Shown: piece after piece, positions 25,885 through 36,593 of the stretch
How the letters are laid out: each line of letters opens with the position of its first letter
Position numbering within the stretch: position 1 is the stretch's first letter
Origin: Oxalobacteraceae bacterium
GTDB lineage: Bacteria; Pseudomonadota; Gammaproteobacteria; Burkholderiales; Burkholderiaceae_D
Reading direction: 5' to 3'
Assembly: GCA_027490465.1 (NCBI GenBank)
Contig: JAIXXZ010000111.1
Location: 1-64,000 of the forward strand
Length of the DNA stretch: 64,000 nt
Notes under the pieces: generated by a model
What the model saw: the letters and a program-made list of their open reading frames with translations, nothing else
What the model was told of the DNA's origin: nothing
Database searches by the model: none
Translations under genes and position numbers: made by a program

Positions 25885-26643
25885 TTACTTTGGCTGCATA
25901 CGAATCGCGCCGTCCAGGCGTATGGTTTCGCCGTTCAGCATGGTGTTTTCAATGATGGTTTTTGCCAGATGCGCGTACTCGTTCGGTTTGCCCAGACGCG
26001 GGGGGAAAGGCACCATGCGACCCAGCGCATCCTGAACTTCCTGCGGCATACCCAGCAGCATGGGCGTCTCGAAAATACCCGGCGCAATCGTCATCACCCG
26101 CACACCATTGCGCGACAAATCGCGCGCCATTGGCAATGTCAGTCCAACGACACCAGCCTTGGAAGAGCCATACGCCGCCTGCCCGATCTGACCGTCGTAG
26201 GCAGCCACTGACGCCGTGTTGATAATCACGCCTCGTTCGCCTGCCGCATTAGGTTCATGATTGCTCATCGCCAGTGCCGCGAGACGCGACATGTTGAAAG
26301 TGCCCACCAGATTGATATTCACCACGCGCTGAAACACTTCCAGCGGATGCGCACCGTCCTTGCCCACAGTCTTGACGGCAGGCGCCACGCCCGCGCAGTT
26401 GATCAAACCGACCAGCTGACCCATCGCTTCAGCCGCGGCCACAACGGCCATACCATCGGCCTCGGAGGTCACATCACATTTGAGGAATTTACCCTTGAGT
26501 TCGGCCGCCAGCTTTTCGCCTGCTTCTACCTGCACATCCGCGAGAACAACCTTGCCACCGTTCTCGACGATCATGCGCGCCGTTGCCGCGCCCAATCCTG
26601 ACGCGCCGCCGGTGATGATGAAAACGTTATTGTTGATTTCCAT
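25885..26643 (-). CDS. short-chain dehydrogenase, 3-hydroxyacyl-CoA dehydrogenase type II-like
   Basis: A 252-residue classical SDR: cofactor loop TGGASGLG (11-18), D36 in 'VLADVQ' favouring NAD, INCAG, and catalytic S145, Y158, K162. The sequence closely follows the HSD17B10/3-hydroxy-2-methylbutyryl-CoA dehydrogenase group ('NINLVGTFNMSRLAA', 'APGIFETPMLLGMP'), which oxidises branched 3-hydroxyacyl-CoAs in isoleucine and fatty-acid breakdown. A good GGAGAAATC site precedes the ATG. Confidence 0.88.
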   Translation of the reverse strand: MEINNNVFIITGGASGLGAATARMIVENGGKVVLADVQVEAGEKLAAELKGKFLKCDVTSEADGMAVVAAAEAMGQLVGLINCAGVAPAVKTVGKDGAHPLEVFQRVVNINLVGTFNMSRLAALAMSNHEPNAAGERGVIINTASVAAYDGQIGQAAYGSSKAGVVGLTLPMARDLSRNGVRVMTIAPGIFETPMLLGMPQEVQDALGRMVPFPPRLGKPNEYAHLAKTIIENTMLNGETIRLDGAIRMQPK

Positions 26644-26704
26644 GATTTCTCCAAAAGGGCTTGTAAAAATAAATGCAGATAAGCGTAATGATACCCGCCC
26701 ATAG

Positions 26705-26727
26705 AAAAAGGCAGCCGAAGCTGCCTT
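26705..26727 (-). terminator. rho-independent terminator of hppA
   Basis: On the minus strand AAGGCAGC-TTCG-GCTGCCTT is followed by TTTCTATG: an 8-bp stem closed by a stable TTCG tetraloop about 20 bases after the hppA stop. Confidence 0.88.
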
Positions 26728-26747
26728 GTCCTCGCTAAAAAACGGCT

Positions 26748-28811
26748 TTAGCCAATCAGACCTTTAGCCGCCAGCAGTGGCACGATCAGCAACGCGACGA
26801 TATTGATGATCTTGATCAGCGGATTGACCGCCGGGCCCGCCGTGTCCTTGTAAGGATCACCTACGGTATCACCCGTCACAGCAGCCTTGTGCGCTTCACT
26901 GCCCTTGCCGCCGTGATGACCGTCTTCAATGTATTTCTTCGCATTGTCCCAGGCACCGCCACCGGTACACATCGAGATCGCGACGAACAGACCCGTGACG
27001 ATCGTACCCATGAGCAGACCGCCAAGCGCCTTGGGTCCGAGCACCAGACCGACCACAATCGGCACGACCACGGGCAAGAGCGAAGGAATCATCATTTCCT
27101 TGATGGCAGATGCGGTGAGCATATCCACTGCGCGGCCGTATTCCGGCTTGCCAGTGCCCTGCATGATGCCGGGAATCTCGCGGAACTGACGACGTACCTC
27201 TTCCACCACTGAACCGGCCGCACGACCCACGGCTTCCATGGCCATTGCACCGAACAGATAGGGAATCAATCCACCGATAAACAGACCCACGATCACCATC
27301 GGATCAGACAGATCGAAATTGATTTCGATACCGCGCTCATGCAAGGCATGGGTGTAATCCGCAAACAGCACCAGCGCGGCCAGACCTGCCGAGCCAATCG
27401 CATAGCCCTTGGTCACCGCCTTGGTGGTATTACCCACCGCATCGAGTGGGTCAGTGATGTCGCGCACGCTATCGGGAAGCTCAGCCATTTCAGCAATACC
27501 ACCCGCGTTGTCCGTGATCGGGCCATAAGCATCAAGTGCGACGATAATGCCCGCCATGGACAGCATCGCAGTCGCTGCCACAGCAATACCGAACAAACCA
27601 GCCAGCGCATAGGACGCCAGAATACCGACGCACACACACAGAACCGGCCATGCAGTGGACTTCATCGAAATACCGATACCGGCAATGATGTTGGTCGCAT
27701 GACCTGTGGTCGATGCCTCAGCGATATGTTTGACTGGCGCGAAGTCTGTTCCAGTGTAGTACTCGGTGATCCACACCATCGCGGCCGTCAGCACAAGACC
27801 AACCACGCAGGAACCGAACAGTCCCATCGGCGTCACCATGCGCCCGTCAGACATCGTGACGGCTTCAGGGAACAGCATGGTTGTCACGAAATAAAACGCA
27901 ATCAGTGACAGGATGCCGGAGACGATCAGTCCGCGATACAGCGCTGGCATGACGTTCTTCATGCCGGGCTTGGCTTTGACAAACATCACGCCAATGATGG
28001 ATGCAATGATAGATACACCGCCAAGAATCAGCGGATAAATCACCGCAGCGCCTTGAGCCGACGTCACCATCAGTGCACCGAGTGCCATGGTGGCGATCAG
28101 CGTTACTGCATAGGTCTCGAACAAGTCTGCTGCCATGCCCGCGCAGTCACCAACGTTATCACCGACGTTGTCGGCAATCACCGCAGGATTACGCGGATCA
28201 TCTTCAGGAATACCCGCTTCCACCTTGCCCACCAGATCGGCGCCTACGTCAGCGCCCTTGGTGAATATGCCACCACCCAGTCGCGCAAAGATAGAGATCA
28301 GCGAAGAGCCGAACGCCAGACCCAGCAGAGGCTTGAGCGTTGCCGAATCCGGATGCTCGAGACCACCGATGAAATAATAGAAGAGCGACACTCCGAGCAA
28401 GCCCAGACCCACCACCAGCATGCCGGTAATGGCACCACCGCGGAACGCGACATCCAGTGCAGGCCCGATACCTTCGGTCGCCGCCTGCGCCGTACGGACA
28501 TTCGCGCGCACCGAGATGTTCATCCCGATAAAACCGCAAGCACCGGAGAGTACCGCCCCGACGACGAAGCCGATCGCAGTCGTACCACCGAGAAAAGCGC
28601 CGATCAGTATCGTCAGCACGACGCCGACTATGGCAATCGTCCGATACTGACGCGCCAGATAGGCCGCTGCACCCGCCTGAATCGCAGCAGCAATCTCCTG
28701 CATTCTAGGATTACCGGGGTCCTTGCCAAGGATCCAGCTTCGGGAAATGAGGCCGTAGATCACGGCGATAACGCCGCAAGCCACAGCGAACCACAAGCCA
28801 CTTGATGCCAT
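26748..28811 (-). CDS. hppA: K+-insensitive proton-pumping pyrophosphatase
   Basis: A 687-residue, roughly 16-helix membrane protein that hydrolyses PPi and pumps protons. The acidic substrate site is present in '[27 protein letters not shown]' (shown in parts: [30 protein letters not shown]) and in the C-terminal '[22 protein letters not shown]'. The lysine in GNTTKA, replacing the alanine of K+-dependent enzymes, marks the K+-insensitive type. GGAGGAGAC lies seven bases or less before the ATG at 28811; an upstream ATG in the same frame is less likely. Monocistronic with its own terminator. Confidence 0.96.
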   Translation of the reverse strand: MASSGLWFAVACGVIAVIYGLISRSWILGKDPGNPRMQEIAAAIQAGAAAYLARQYRTIAIVGVVLTILIGAFLGGTTAIGFVVGAVLSGACGFIGMNISVRANVRTAQAATEGIGPALDVAFRGGAITGMLVVGLGLLGVSLFYYFIGGLEHPDSATLKPLLGLAFGSSLISIFARLGGGIFTKGADVGADLVGKVEAGIPEDDPRNPAVIADNVGDNVGDCAGMAADLFETYAVTLIATMALGALMVTSAQGAAVIYPLILGGVSIIASIIGVMFVKAKPGMKNVMPALYRGLIVSGILSLIAFYFVTTMLFPEAVTMSDGRMVTPMGLFGSCVVGLVLTAAMVWITEYYTGTDFAPVKHIAEASTTGHATNIIAGIGISMKSTAWPVLCVCVGILASYALAGLFGIAVAATAMLSMAGIIVALDAYGPITDNAGGIAEMAELPDSVRDITDPLDAVGNTTKAVTKGYAIGSAGLAALVLFADYTHALHERGIEINFDLSDPMVIVGLFIGGLIPYLFGAMAMEAVGRAAGSVVEEVRRQFREIPGIMQGTGKPEYGRAVDMLTASAIKEMMIPSLLPVVVPIVVGLVLGPKALGGLLMGTIVTGLFVAISMCTGGGAWDNAKKYIEDGHHGGKGSEAHKAAVTGDTVGDPYKDTAGPAVNPLIKIINIVALLIVPLLAAKGLIG

Positions 28812-28986
28812 ATGTCTCCTCCAAAAGTTCACGACGATTTTTATAACTTCATCACCGCCCCACCTGTGCCGATGGGTACGGCTTCTTGCTACAAACTTCT
28901 CGCTCAGTCCGCATCAAGCTCTGCTTTTTGCACGACTTACTTCAGGCGTACCTACTGACAACACACAATCGACTTTTTTATCCATG

Positions 28987-29011
28987 AAAAAAGCGGACCT
29001 GATGTCCGCTT
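28987..29011 (-). terminator. rho-independent terminator of adk
   Basis: Minus strand AAGCGGAC-ATCAG-GTCCGCTT followed by TTTTC, 16 bases beyond the adk stop codon. The region from here to the hppA start (about 28.83-28.98 kb) holds the hppA promoter region but no gene. Confidence 0.88.
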
Positions 29012-29026
29012 TGAATGATGCTCCGT

Positions 29027-29692
<666 letters not shown>

Positions 29693-29828
29693 TTATGCTT
29701 TTTTATTACTTGAGCCGCATTGACCCGCGTCGCTGCAGTGCACAGCGAGATTGTCTCCTGACTGGCTTGCCCGAAACTTACCACAGAATGATAACAGCCC
29801 GATAATCTGCAGACTCGCTTGCGCCGCC

Positions 29829-30581
29829 TCAAGCGGCGAAATACGCTCTCACCCGCGCCAGATCTTCAGGGGTATCGACGCCACCCGGCGGCGCCTCGGG
29901 CGTCACATGGACAGCGATTCGGTAGCCGTGCCAGAGCACACGCAATTGCTCGAGTGCCTCGATCTGCTCCAACGGCGCCGGCGCCAGCAAGGGATATCGT
30001 TGCAGAAAATCCTGTCGATAGGCATACATGCCGATGTGACGCAAGGCCTGATACCCCGCTGGCATGTGTTTCGCATCGCCCGCGAAGGCATCTCGATGCC
30101 AGGGCAGAGGTGCGCGGGAAAATATCAGCGCCTGTCCCGCTGCATCCAGCACCACCTTCACCACATTGGGATTGAAGACCTCGGTCAGATCAGCAATTGG
30201 GTGCGCCAGGGTTGCCATTGGCACATCGCGTGTAATTTGCGCAGCACAGGCATTGATCAGCGCAGGATCCATCAGTGGCTCGTCGCCCTGAACGTTGACG
30301 ATCACCGCATCATTCGGCAAGCCGACCAATGCGGCGACCTCGGCAATGCGATCCGTACCCGAAGGATGATCCTCACGCGTCATGCGCGCATCAAAACCAT
30401 GTTGCTGGCAAGCGGCGACGATATCGGGATGATCGGTCGCCACGATCACTTGGGCAGCACCCGATTGCGCAGCACGCTCGGCCACGCGAACCACCATGGG
30501 CTTGCCCGCGATATCTGCGAGTGGCTTGTCCGGCAAACGCGTCGATGCCATGCGCGCCGGGATGATCACGGTAAAGGCCAT
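29829..30581 (-). CDS. kdsB: 3-deoxy-manno-octulosonate cytidylyltransferase
   Basis: KdsB activates Kdo as CMP-Kdo for lipopolysaccharide inner core. The 250-residue sequence shows '[20 protein letters not shown]', 'VATDHPDI', '[11 protein letters not shown]' and C-terminal '[16 protein letters not shown]'. It follows trm112 and lpxK on the same strand, grouping LPS genes. Confidence 0.96.
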   Translation of the reverse strand: MAFTVIIPARMASTRLPDKPLADIAGKPMVVRVAERAAQSGAAQVIVATDHPDIVAACQQHGFDARMTREDHPSGTDRIAEVAALVGLPNDAVIVNVQGDEPLMDPALINACAAQITRDVPMATLAHPIADLTEVFNPNVVKVVLDAAGQALIFSRAPLPWHRDAFAGDAKHMPAGYQALRHIGMYAYRQDFLQRYPLLAPAPLEQIEALEQLRVLWHGYRIAVHVTPEAPPGGVDTPEDLARVRAYFAA

Positions 30582-30635
30582 GCGAGGGTTCGCCCAGAAA
30601 GAGAACTGATTATTGAAAGGATTGCGACGAGGGGC

Positions 30636-30830
30636 TTACGCTGAAGGCGTACCCGCGGTGACGGCGGCATTCATGTCGCGCGCATCGTCAGCCCACATGA
30701 TGGGAATGCCATCGCGAATCGGATAAGCAAGACGATCCGCATTGCAAATCAATTCCTTTGCCGCCTTGTCATGCTGCAGTGGCCCTTTGCAAAGCGGGCA
30801 AACGAGTAGGTCGAGCAGTCGGTTATCCAC
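30636..30830 (-). CDS. Trm112-like small zinc-ribbon protein
   Basis: A 64-residue protein of the Trm112/YcaR family: '[14 protein letters not shown]' carries a CxxC, with a later '[19 protein letters not shown]'. It starts with GTG at 30830, overlapping the lpxK stop (GTGGATAA) behind GGAG. In bacteria these proteins sit between lpxK and kdsB; in eukaryotes and archaea Trm112 activates methyltransferases. Role here unknown. Confidence 0.9.
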   Translation of the reverse strand: MDNRLLDLLVCPLCKGPLQHDKAAKELICNADRLAYPIRDGIPIMWADDARDMNAAVTAGTPSA

Positions 30831-31845
30831 GCAGTTTCTCCAAAATGTCCTGAGCCAGTGTTCCGGCAATGCTTGCCTCAACCGGAACGACCCACAATCG
30901 CGCGTCATGTTCGATACCGGTGATGCGACGGCATTTTACTGCATCCTTCTCGGTGATCAGAATGATATCGGCCTTTATCTCAACGAAGGGATTGGTGGAA
31001 AAATCAAAATGATCCGGCAGTGCCAGCGCTGATTCCAGTACCACACCCTGGGACCGCAGCATCTCGAAAAAACGCTCCGGATAACCAATGCCCGCCACCG
31101 CCGCGACACGCTTGTCATTCAGAGACGACAAGGCGAAATGTTGCTGGCGGTCGATCATCTGTTCTGCGTGAGTACCGATGATCTGCATGCGGTGGGTGTC
31201 GGCGCTTGCAATCGACTTACCGCCGCCGTTGATCACATAAAAATCACTGCGACGCGACACCGGTTCGCGCAACGGCCCTGCGGGCAACAACCAGCCGTTG
31301 CCGTGTCCCCGCGTATCGGACAATTGGATTTCCATCGTGCGACCCAGTGCATAGTGCTGCAAGCCATCATCGGCGATGATTACATCGATCCCGGGGTGAG
31401 CAGCGAGCAGGCGGTGCGCTGCCGCCACTCTGTTGCGACCCACAAATACCGGCACCTCGCACTTGCGAGCGATCAGCAAGGGTTCATCACCGGTCTGTAC
31501 CGCTGACATGTCTGGCTTCACCTCAATGACAGCATCCGCCCGAGCACCATATCCTCGCGAAATCACGCCCGGGGAATAGCCATGCGCACGCAACGCCGAG
31601 ACCAGCCAGATCACCAGCGGCGTCTTGCCAGTGCCACCGATGAAAATATTTCCGACCACGATCGCCGGCACTGGCAGAATCGTGGATTGGAAAATGCCCA
31701 GCCTGTACAGAATTCGACGAAAAAAAATAATGAGAAAAAAAATCGCCGAAAACGGCAATAACAAACAGGCAATGAATCCGCGACTTTGCCAGGCCTGTGT
31801 CAGTAGGCTTTCAAGTGCGTGAGTTTTTGCCGTGGTGTTGGACAT
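30823..31845 (-). CDS. lpxK: tetraacyldisaccharide 4'-kinase
   Basis: LpxK phosphorylates the 4' position of the lipid A precursor at the inner membrane. The 340-residue protein has an N-terminal membrane helix (about residues 28-50), P-loop [14 protein letters not shown], 'GVISRGYGA' and '[12 protein letters not shown]' of the family. Its ATG shares one base with the exbD stop (TGATG). Confidence 0.95.
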   Translation of the reverse strand: MSNTTAKTHALESLLTQAWQSRGFIACLLLPFSAIFFLIIFFRRILYRLGIFQSTILPVPAIVVGNIFIGGTGKTPLVIWLVSALRAHGYSPGVISRGYGARADAVIEVKPDMSAVQTGDEPLLIARKCEVPVFVGRNRVAAAHRLLAAHPGIDVIIADDGLQHYALGRTMEIQLSDTRGHGNGWLLPAGPLREPVSRRSDFYVINGGGKSIASADTHRMQIIGTHAEQMIDRQQHFALSSLNDKRVAAVAGIGYPERFFEMLRSQGVVLESALALPDHFDFSTNPFVEIKADIILITEKDAVKCRRITGIEHDARLWVVPVEASIAGTLAQDILEKLRG

Positions 31846-32261
31846 CAGCGTGAATTCGACTGCGCAGAAAAGGTCACTTGCGACAGCCCTGCAAGGCGAG
31901 CCGCTTCCATCACGCTGATAACGGACTGATGCGTTGCTTGCGCATCTGCATGGATCTCAACAATCTGCCTGTGATCGCCCTCCGAAACATTGCGCAACTC
32001 AAGCGCCAGAGAAGAGGCATCACGTGCAGTCAAGCGACGACCATTCAGCGCGACATGGCCCTCGGCATCGACGACAACGTGCCATGATTTTGGTGGAGAA
32101 GATGCCTCCGCGCCTACTGTGGGCAGGCGCACGGCAAGACCAGCGATGCGACTGAAACTTGTACTAATCATGAGAAAAATCAGAATCACCAGCAGCACAT
32201 CAATGAAAGCGATCAAATTGATTTCCGGCTGATCGCGTCGGGCAGATTGACGAAAATTCAT
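31845..32261 (-). CDS. exbD: ExbD/TolR-type biopolymer transport protein
   Basis: A 138-residue protein: short cytoplasmic N-terminus, one transmembrane helix with the functional Asp in 'NLIAFIDVLLVILIFLM', then a periplasmic domain with 'VVVDAEGHVALNGRRLT'. With ExbB it forms a proton-driven motor that energises TonB-dependent uptake or acts Tol-like. Placement upstream of lpxK is typical for Burkholderiales and is separate from tonB or tolB, so the partner is uncertain. Confidence 0.92.
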   Translation of the reverse strand: MNFRQSARRDQPEINLIAFIDVLLVILIFLMISTSFSRIAGLAVRLPTVGAEASSPPKSWHVVVDAEGHVALNGRRLTARDASSLALELRNVSEGDHRQIVEIHADAQATHQSVISVMEAARLAGLSQVTFSAQSNSR

Positions 32262-32265
32262 GGCA

Positions 32266-32871
32266 TCAATCCCGAGTACCGCTGATCTGATCCACAAAAC
32301 GCAATGCCTGTTGCTCCATATCGATCACCAGCGCATCGACCTGTGCATGAAAATGCCTGTGAAACAACAAAGCCGGCATCGCGACTGCCAGACCAAAACC
32401 GGTATTGTAAAGCGCTACCGAAATGCCATGCGCTACTTGCAAGGGATCGGTGATGGTGCCCTGCTGCGCGCCAAATAATTCAATCATGCCAACCACCGTA
32501 CCAAACAGGCCCATCAGCGGCGCCAGCGTCGCCACCGTGCCAAGCGTAGTCAGGTAACGCTCCAGATAATGCGCGCTCACGCGGCCTGCATCGGCGATGG
32601 CCTCTTTGATCACCTCGCGCGATGCCTGCCGATGCCGCAAGCCTGCGGCCAACACCCTGCCAAGCGGCGAATTCTGCTCCAGTTGCATGATGACCTCGGC
32701 ATTCACCCTGCCCGAGCGCACAACATCCACCACATCGGGCAGCAAAGCAGGGGGCGAGATCCGCGAGTGTCGCAAGTACAATAAGCGCTCGATAATGATA
32801 GTGACAGCAACGATAGACGCCGCAAGCAGAAACCAGATCGGCCAACCGGCGGCTTGAATCAGCGCAAACAA
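32266..32871 (-). CDS. exbB: ExbB/TolQ-type proton channel protein
   Basis: A 201-residue three-helix membrane protein with the TolQ/ExbB core '[21 protein letters not shown]' and '[23 protein letters not shown]'. The start is TTG at 32871: GGGGAGA lies seven bases upstream (32879-32885) and the family N-terminus '[13 protein letters not shown]' begins exactly here. It heads the exbB-exbD-lpxK run, divergent from xseA. Confidence 0.92.
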   Translation of the reverse strand: MFALIQAAGWPIWFLLAASIVAVTIIIERLLYLRHSRISPPALLPDVVDVVRSGRVNAEVIMQLEQNSPLGRVLAAGLRHRQASREVIKEAIADAGRVSAHYLERYLTTLGTVATLAPLMGLFGTVVGMIELFGAQQGTITDPLQVAHGISVALYNTGFGLAVAMPALLFHRHFHAQVDALVIDMEQQALRFVDQISGTRD

Positions 32872-33111
32872 AATACGGTCTCCCCTGATGAATACTCAAA
32901 TTGCCGCAGACTGTATCCGCTTCACTGTGCCTGGGCAAGTTCATGCTTGCGAGATGCGTATGCGGCAGGTAGACCGGCTTGGAGAATCAGTCGCCTTTTG
33001 CCGGGTAATGTCGGATTTTCCGCAGCCGTTGTGGACAACAATGAAGCAATGGCGCCGCGTTACTGGACCGTTAATCCAGCCACCCAGGCTCTTGAACGTG
33101 CAGAAAGTCTG

Positions 33112-34485
33112 ATGATGAGTAACACCTTTTTTCCGAACGAAGCAGGCATCAACGAGGCAGCGCCGTCCATCCTGACCGTCTCGCAGCTCAATCAATCGGT
33201 GGGGCGACTGTTGGAGCGCAGCTTTCCGCTGACCTGGATTGCAGGCGAACTCTCGAATGTGACCCGAGCCGCATCAGGCCATTGGTATTTCACACTCAAG
33301 GATGCCAGCGCTCAGGTGCGTGCAGTGATGTTTCGCGGACGGGCACAGTATGTGGATTTCAGTCCACGTGAAGGTGACAAGGTCGAAGTACGCGCCACCA
33401 TTGGGCTGTACGCAGCGCGCGGGGATTTTCAGCTCAACGTCGAAAACATGCGCCGCGCAGGCGTGGGCAATCTCTATGAAGCTTTCATCAAGCTCAAGTC
33501 CCGACTGGCCTCCGAGGGATTATTCGATCAGGAACGCAAACGGGAACTGCCTGTCTTCCCGCGCACCATTGGCATTGTCACCAGTCCGCAAGCAGCTGCG
33601 TTACGCGATGTTCTGAGCGCCCTGCGGCGACGTGCACCGCATATTCAGGTGGTGCTCTACCCCACGGCGGTGCAGGGTGAGGGCTCTGCCGAAAAAATCG
33701 CAGCCGCGATTCGCAACGCCTCCCAACGCGCCGAATGCGATGTATTGCTCGTCTCTCGTGGCGGCGGCAGTCTGGAGGACTTGTGGTCATTCAATGACGA
33801 GCGTGTGGCTCGCGCGATCGCCGATTGCGCCATGCCCGTGATTTCGGGTGTTGGTCACGAAACCGATGTGACGATCGCCGACTTCGTCGCGGATGTACGC
33901 GCACCCACGCCGACCGCAGCCGCAGAGCTGGCGGCCACACCACGGGACGACTGGTTTGCAGCCGTCGGCCAGCATGCTGATGACCTGACCGATGCATTGC
34001 GCCGGCAACTGGACGACCGCACCCAGACACTGGACTGGCTCGCTCACCGGCTGCAAAGTCCCGGCGCAGCCATACGCCATCAGCAACTGCGGCTGTCCAC
34101 GCTGCAAAGCCGTCTGCAACATGCAACCACCACGCCCCTGGTCGCAGCCCGCTACCGCCTGGACAAAGTGCGGCAGCGGCTGATGCATGCGCTGCCCGAC
34201 ACCCGCATGGCACAGACAAGACTCTCAGCTCAGGCGACGCAATTGTCAGCGGCGTATACCAGCCGCCTCGGCGCTCATCACTACAAACTCGACGCCTTGC
34301 AGGGCAAACTCGAGTTGCTGGCGCCACAGCGCACGCTGGAGCGTGGCTACGCGATCCTGCGCGACGAGCAAGGCGCGATCATTCGGCGCACCGCACAGCT
34401 ACAGGCACCACAACGTCTGGCCCTGACAGTCGCCGAAGGAAGCGCTCACATTGAGATCAGCCGGGTCGAGCCCGACAAGGATTGA
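33112..34485 (+). CDS. xseA: exodeoxyribonuclease VII large subunit
   Basis: XseA, about 457 residues from ATG 33112 (an ATG three bases later is also possible; the open frame extends to 32854 but overlaps the exbB start). N-terminal OB-fold ('[18 protein letters not shown]', '[19 protein letters not shown]'), central catalytic region ('[16 protein letters not shown]', '[15 protein letters not shown]', '[18 protein letters not shown]', 'APTPTAAAE') and a coiled-coil C-terminal half. It degrades single-stranded DNA with XseB, whose gene is not here. Confidence 0.95.
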   Translation: MMSNTFFPNEAGINEAAPSILTVSQLNQSVGRLLERSFPLTWIAGELSNVTRAASGHWYFTLKDASAQVRAVMFRGRAQYVDFSPREGDKVEVRATIGLYAARGDFQLNVENMRRAGVGNLYEAFIKLKSRLASEGLFDQERKRELPVFPRTIGIVTSPQAAALRDVLSALRRRAPHIQVVLYPTAVQGEGSAEKIAAAIRNASQRAECDVLLVSRGGGSLEDLWSFNDERVARAIADCAMPVISGVGHETDVTIADFVADVRAPTPTAAAELAATPRDDWFAAVGQHADDLTDALRRQLDDRTQTLDWLAHRLQSPGAAIRHQQLRLSTLQSRLQHATTTPLVAARYRLDKVRQRLMHALPDTRMAQTRLSAQATQLSAAYTSRLGAHHYKLDALQGKLELLAPQRTLERGYAILRDEQGAIIRRTAQLQAPQRLALTVAEGSAHIEISRVEPDKD

Positions 34486-34757
34486 GCAGTCTCACCCCGT
34501 CCTGTCGGCAGCCGTGGATGATTGCGGGTAAGGCAAATGCCGTGCAAGCCCCTATTTCGTGGCAGGACCAGCGCAGGCGGGATGCTGAGCCTTGAAAATC
34601 AATCACTTGAGACCATTTTCCCCACAACCGAGCTAGATGGTGTTTTTTCAACAGCGCTTCATTAGGCTATACTTCGCCCGGTTTTACAAAAGTGCAATGC
34701 GACGCGCGCACCCCCACTCAATAACAAAGCGTCGAACTGAATATTTTTGGAGGATTT

Positions 34758-35351
34758 ATGGCTGCAATTTTGCAATCGCTCGGACGCACCATCATGGCCG
34801 GTGTCGTACTGCTGGTACTGCTGGTGATCATCGCCAGCAGCGTCGCAGGCGCAGGTCCGCAAATGGGACATGCGTGGGGCGCTTTCGTCATGCGTTGGCT
34901 GCATGTGGTGTCCGGCATCATGTGGATAGGTCTGCTCTGGTATTTCAACTTCGTGCAGATTCCTTCCATGCCCAAAATTCCGGATGAACAAAAACCGGCA
35001 ATCGGCAAGGTCATCGCACCGACTGCCCTTTTCTGGTTCCGCTGGGCAGCGCTGTCCACGGTCATCACGGGCGTACTGGTCGCGTGGATGAACGGCTATC
35101 TGGTCGCAGCACTGGGCCTGCAACAACCCGTGCATGCCATCGGCATCGGGATGTGGCTGGCGCTGGTAATGGCGTTCAATGTCTGGTTCATCATCTGGCC
35201 CAATCAGAAAAAAGCACTGGGTATCGTCACCGTGGAGCCAGAACAGAAAGCTGCTGCGGCACGTCTGGCCATGCTGACATCCCGCTTCAACACCATGCTG
35301 TCGATCCCCATGCTCTACATGATGGTCGCTCAGCAGAACGGCGGACTGTAA
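34758..35351 (+). CDS. membrane protein related to the PuuD urate-hydroxylase N-terminal domain
   Basis: A 197-residue protein with about five transmembrane helices; 'MRWLHVVSGIMWIGLLWYFNFVQIPSM' holds a conserved intramembrane His of the kind that binds heme in the PuuD/DUF989 family, with matching 'LFWFRWAALSTVITG' and 'NVWFIIWPNQKKAL'. PuuD itself has more helices plus a cytochrome c domain, absent here, so this is a short paralogue; redox function possible but unproven. GGAGG precedes the ATG, and a TATACT -10 lies at about 34669. Confidence 0.7.
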   Translation: MAAILQSLGRTIMAGVVLLVLLVIIASSVAGAGPQMGHAWGAFVMRWLHVVSGIMWIGLLWYFNFVQIPSMPKIPDEQKPAIGKVIAPTALFWFRWAALSTVITGVLVAWMNGYLVAALGLQQPVHAIGIGMWLALVMAFNVWFIIWPNQKKALGIVTVEPEQKAAAARLAMLTSRFNTMLSIPMLYMMVAQQNGGL

Positions 35352-35376
35352 TACCAGCACGCGTTACACGCACAAT

Positions 35377-35417
35377 AAAAAATCCTGCGGCAGATGAAAC
35401 TGCCGCAGGATTTTTTT
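35377..35417 (+). terminator. rho-independent terminator
   Basis: AAAAAATCCTGCGGCAG pairs with CTGCCGCAGGATTTTTTT around a six-base loop, 26 bases after the PuuD-like gene. A-run and T-run flank the stem, so it can work in both directions, also for the MBL gene's transcripts from the right. Confidence 0.92.
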
Positions 35418-35425
35418 ATGCCCGG

Positions 35426-35555
35426 GGAAAAACTGAATAAAGTCGCGTTTTATGGCGAGCCAGCGCAGCTGTGCGACGCGGAGATCACTAAAATCAAGGG
35501 CTTGGCGCCATTGATCTTGCCACAAAAGTTTCCGCATTTATTATTCAGCGCTTCC
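35426..35555. mobile_element. MITE-like element, copy 1
   Basis: About 130 bp with terminal inverted repeats (left ...CTGAATAAA; right TTATTCAGCGCTTCC) and an internal palindrome around CGCAGCTGTGCG. It aligns end to end, same orientation, with 50797-50928, with differences at perhaps one base in five. No transposase is encoded. It lies between the terminator at 35.4 kb and the 3' end of the MBL gene; similarity to copy 2 continues weakly about 18 bases beyond the right end. Confidence 0.75.
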
Positions 35556-35575
35556 ATAGCTTTGTCTGCACTAGA

Positions 35576-36451
35576 TCAGAGCGCATTCAGCGGTATCTTC
35601 ACATAAGCAACACCATTTGATTCCTGCGGTGGCATATCGCCGGCGCGGATATTGATCTGCACTGCGGGAAGAATCAGCACCGGCATTTCCAGCGTTGCAT
35701 CTCGCTTGGTACGCATGTCAACAAACGCAGCCTCGCTGATACCATCGTGTACATGAATGTTTTTTCTGCGCTGCTCGCCGACCGTGGATTCAAACGCCAC
35801 GGGGCGATCCGTCGGTGGGTAATCGTGACACATGAACAAACGGGTGTCTTCAGGCAGGCTGAGGATCTTCTTCACCGATGCGTAAAGCGTCTTCGCATCA
35901 CCACCCGGAAAATCGCATCGCGCAGTACCGACATCGGGCATGAACATCGTGTCGCCTACAAATACCGCATCGCCGACGTGATAGGCGACACAGGCAGGTG
36001 TATGGCCAGGCACATACATCGTGCTGGCCGACAGTGCGCCAATACTGAAATGCTCTCCTGCTTTCAGCAGGTGATCAAACTGCGAACCATCAGTCGAGAA
36101 GCCAGGCTCCAGGTTGAAAATGCCCTTGAATACCTGCTGCACCGTATTGATGTGATCACCGATAGCCGTTTTGCCGCCCAAATGCTGTTTCAGATAAGGC
36201 GCCGCGGTCAGATGATCGGCATGGGCATGCGTTTCGAGTATCCAGTCGACCGTGAGTTTCTTGTCGCGAACAAAGGCAATCACCTTGTCAGCCGAGTCCG
36301 TGCGAGTGCGACCGGACTTGGGGTCGTAGTCCAGAACAGAGTCGATAATGGCGCAGGCCGAGCCTTCTTTTTCATAGACCACATAAGTCACGGTCCAAGT
36401 CGCTGGATCAAAGATGCCATGCACTTGAGGTTGAATCGCGTTGCGTGTCAT
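35576..36451 (-). CDS. persulfide dioxygenase-like MBL-fold protein
   Basis: A 291-residue metallo-beta-lactamase-fold enzyme: THAHADH (74-80), H150 and D167 ('FVGDTMF') and late 'MCHDYPP' give the metal ligands. 'FDPATWTVTYVVYE' and 'IIDSVLDYDPKSGRT' place it with the Blh/ETHE1-type persulfide dioxygenases, which oxidise glutathione persulfide to sulfite. It is divergent from a DUF442-SQR fusion; in Blh proteins the DUF442 and MBL domains are fused in one chain, which strengthens the link. Expressed from the shared promoter at 36483-36517. Confidence 0.88.
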   Translation of the reverse strand: MTRNAIQPQVHGIFDPATWTVTYVVYEKEGSACAIIDSVLDYDPKSGRTRTDSADKVIAFVRDKKLTVDWILETHAHADHLTAAPYLKQHLGGKTAIGDHINTVQQVFKGIFNLEPGFSTDGSQFDHLLKAGEHFSIGALSASTMYVPGHTPACVAYHVGDAVFVGDTMFMPDVGTARCDFPGGDAKTLYASVKKILSLPEDTRLFMCHDYPPTDRPVAFESTVGEQRRKNIHVHDGISEAAFVDMRTKRDATLEMPVLILPAVQINIRAGDMPPQESNGVAYVKIPLNAL

Positions 36452-36482
36452 GCAGAGACTCCATTTTATTTACAGTAAGTAT

Positions 36483-36517
36483 ATTATATTGACTAACATT
36501 TTATTTGTCAATATAAT
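36483..36517. promoter_or_regulatory. symmetric bidirectional promoter/operator of the sulfide locus
   Basis: ATTATATTGAC (36483-36493) and GTCAATATAAT (36507-36517) form a perfect 11-bp inverted repeat with a 13-base centre. On the plus strand this yields TTGACT (36489-36494), 17 bases, TATAAT (36512-36517); on the minus strand TTGACA, 17 bases, TATAAT. Both point outward to the SQR fusion and the MBL gene. The repeat covers both promoters fully, so a dimeric repressor bound here would silence both; an ArsR-type sulfide sensor such as BigR/SqrR is the natural candidate (inference). Confidence 0.85.
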
Positions 36518-36593
36518 GTAACTTCTTTAATTAACTGCAATCCGTCCCTGCAGGCAGGTTCGTTGTGAAACCTACGCTTTCTAAGGATTAGCC

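Noticed and set aside
28053-28805. 250-codon ORF antisense to hppA
   Set aside because: A shadow of the high-GC hppA frame: His/Arg/Asp-rich, no family resemblance, whereas hppA is unambiguous.
35394-35606. 70-codon ORF on the plus strand
   Set aside because: It lies across the terminator and the MITE-like element, has no ribosome site and overlaps the MBL gene end; the coding look comes from repeat sequence.
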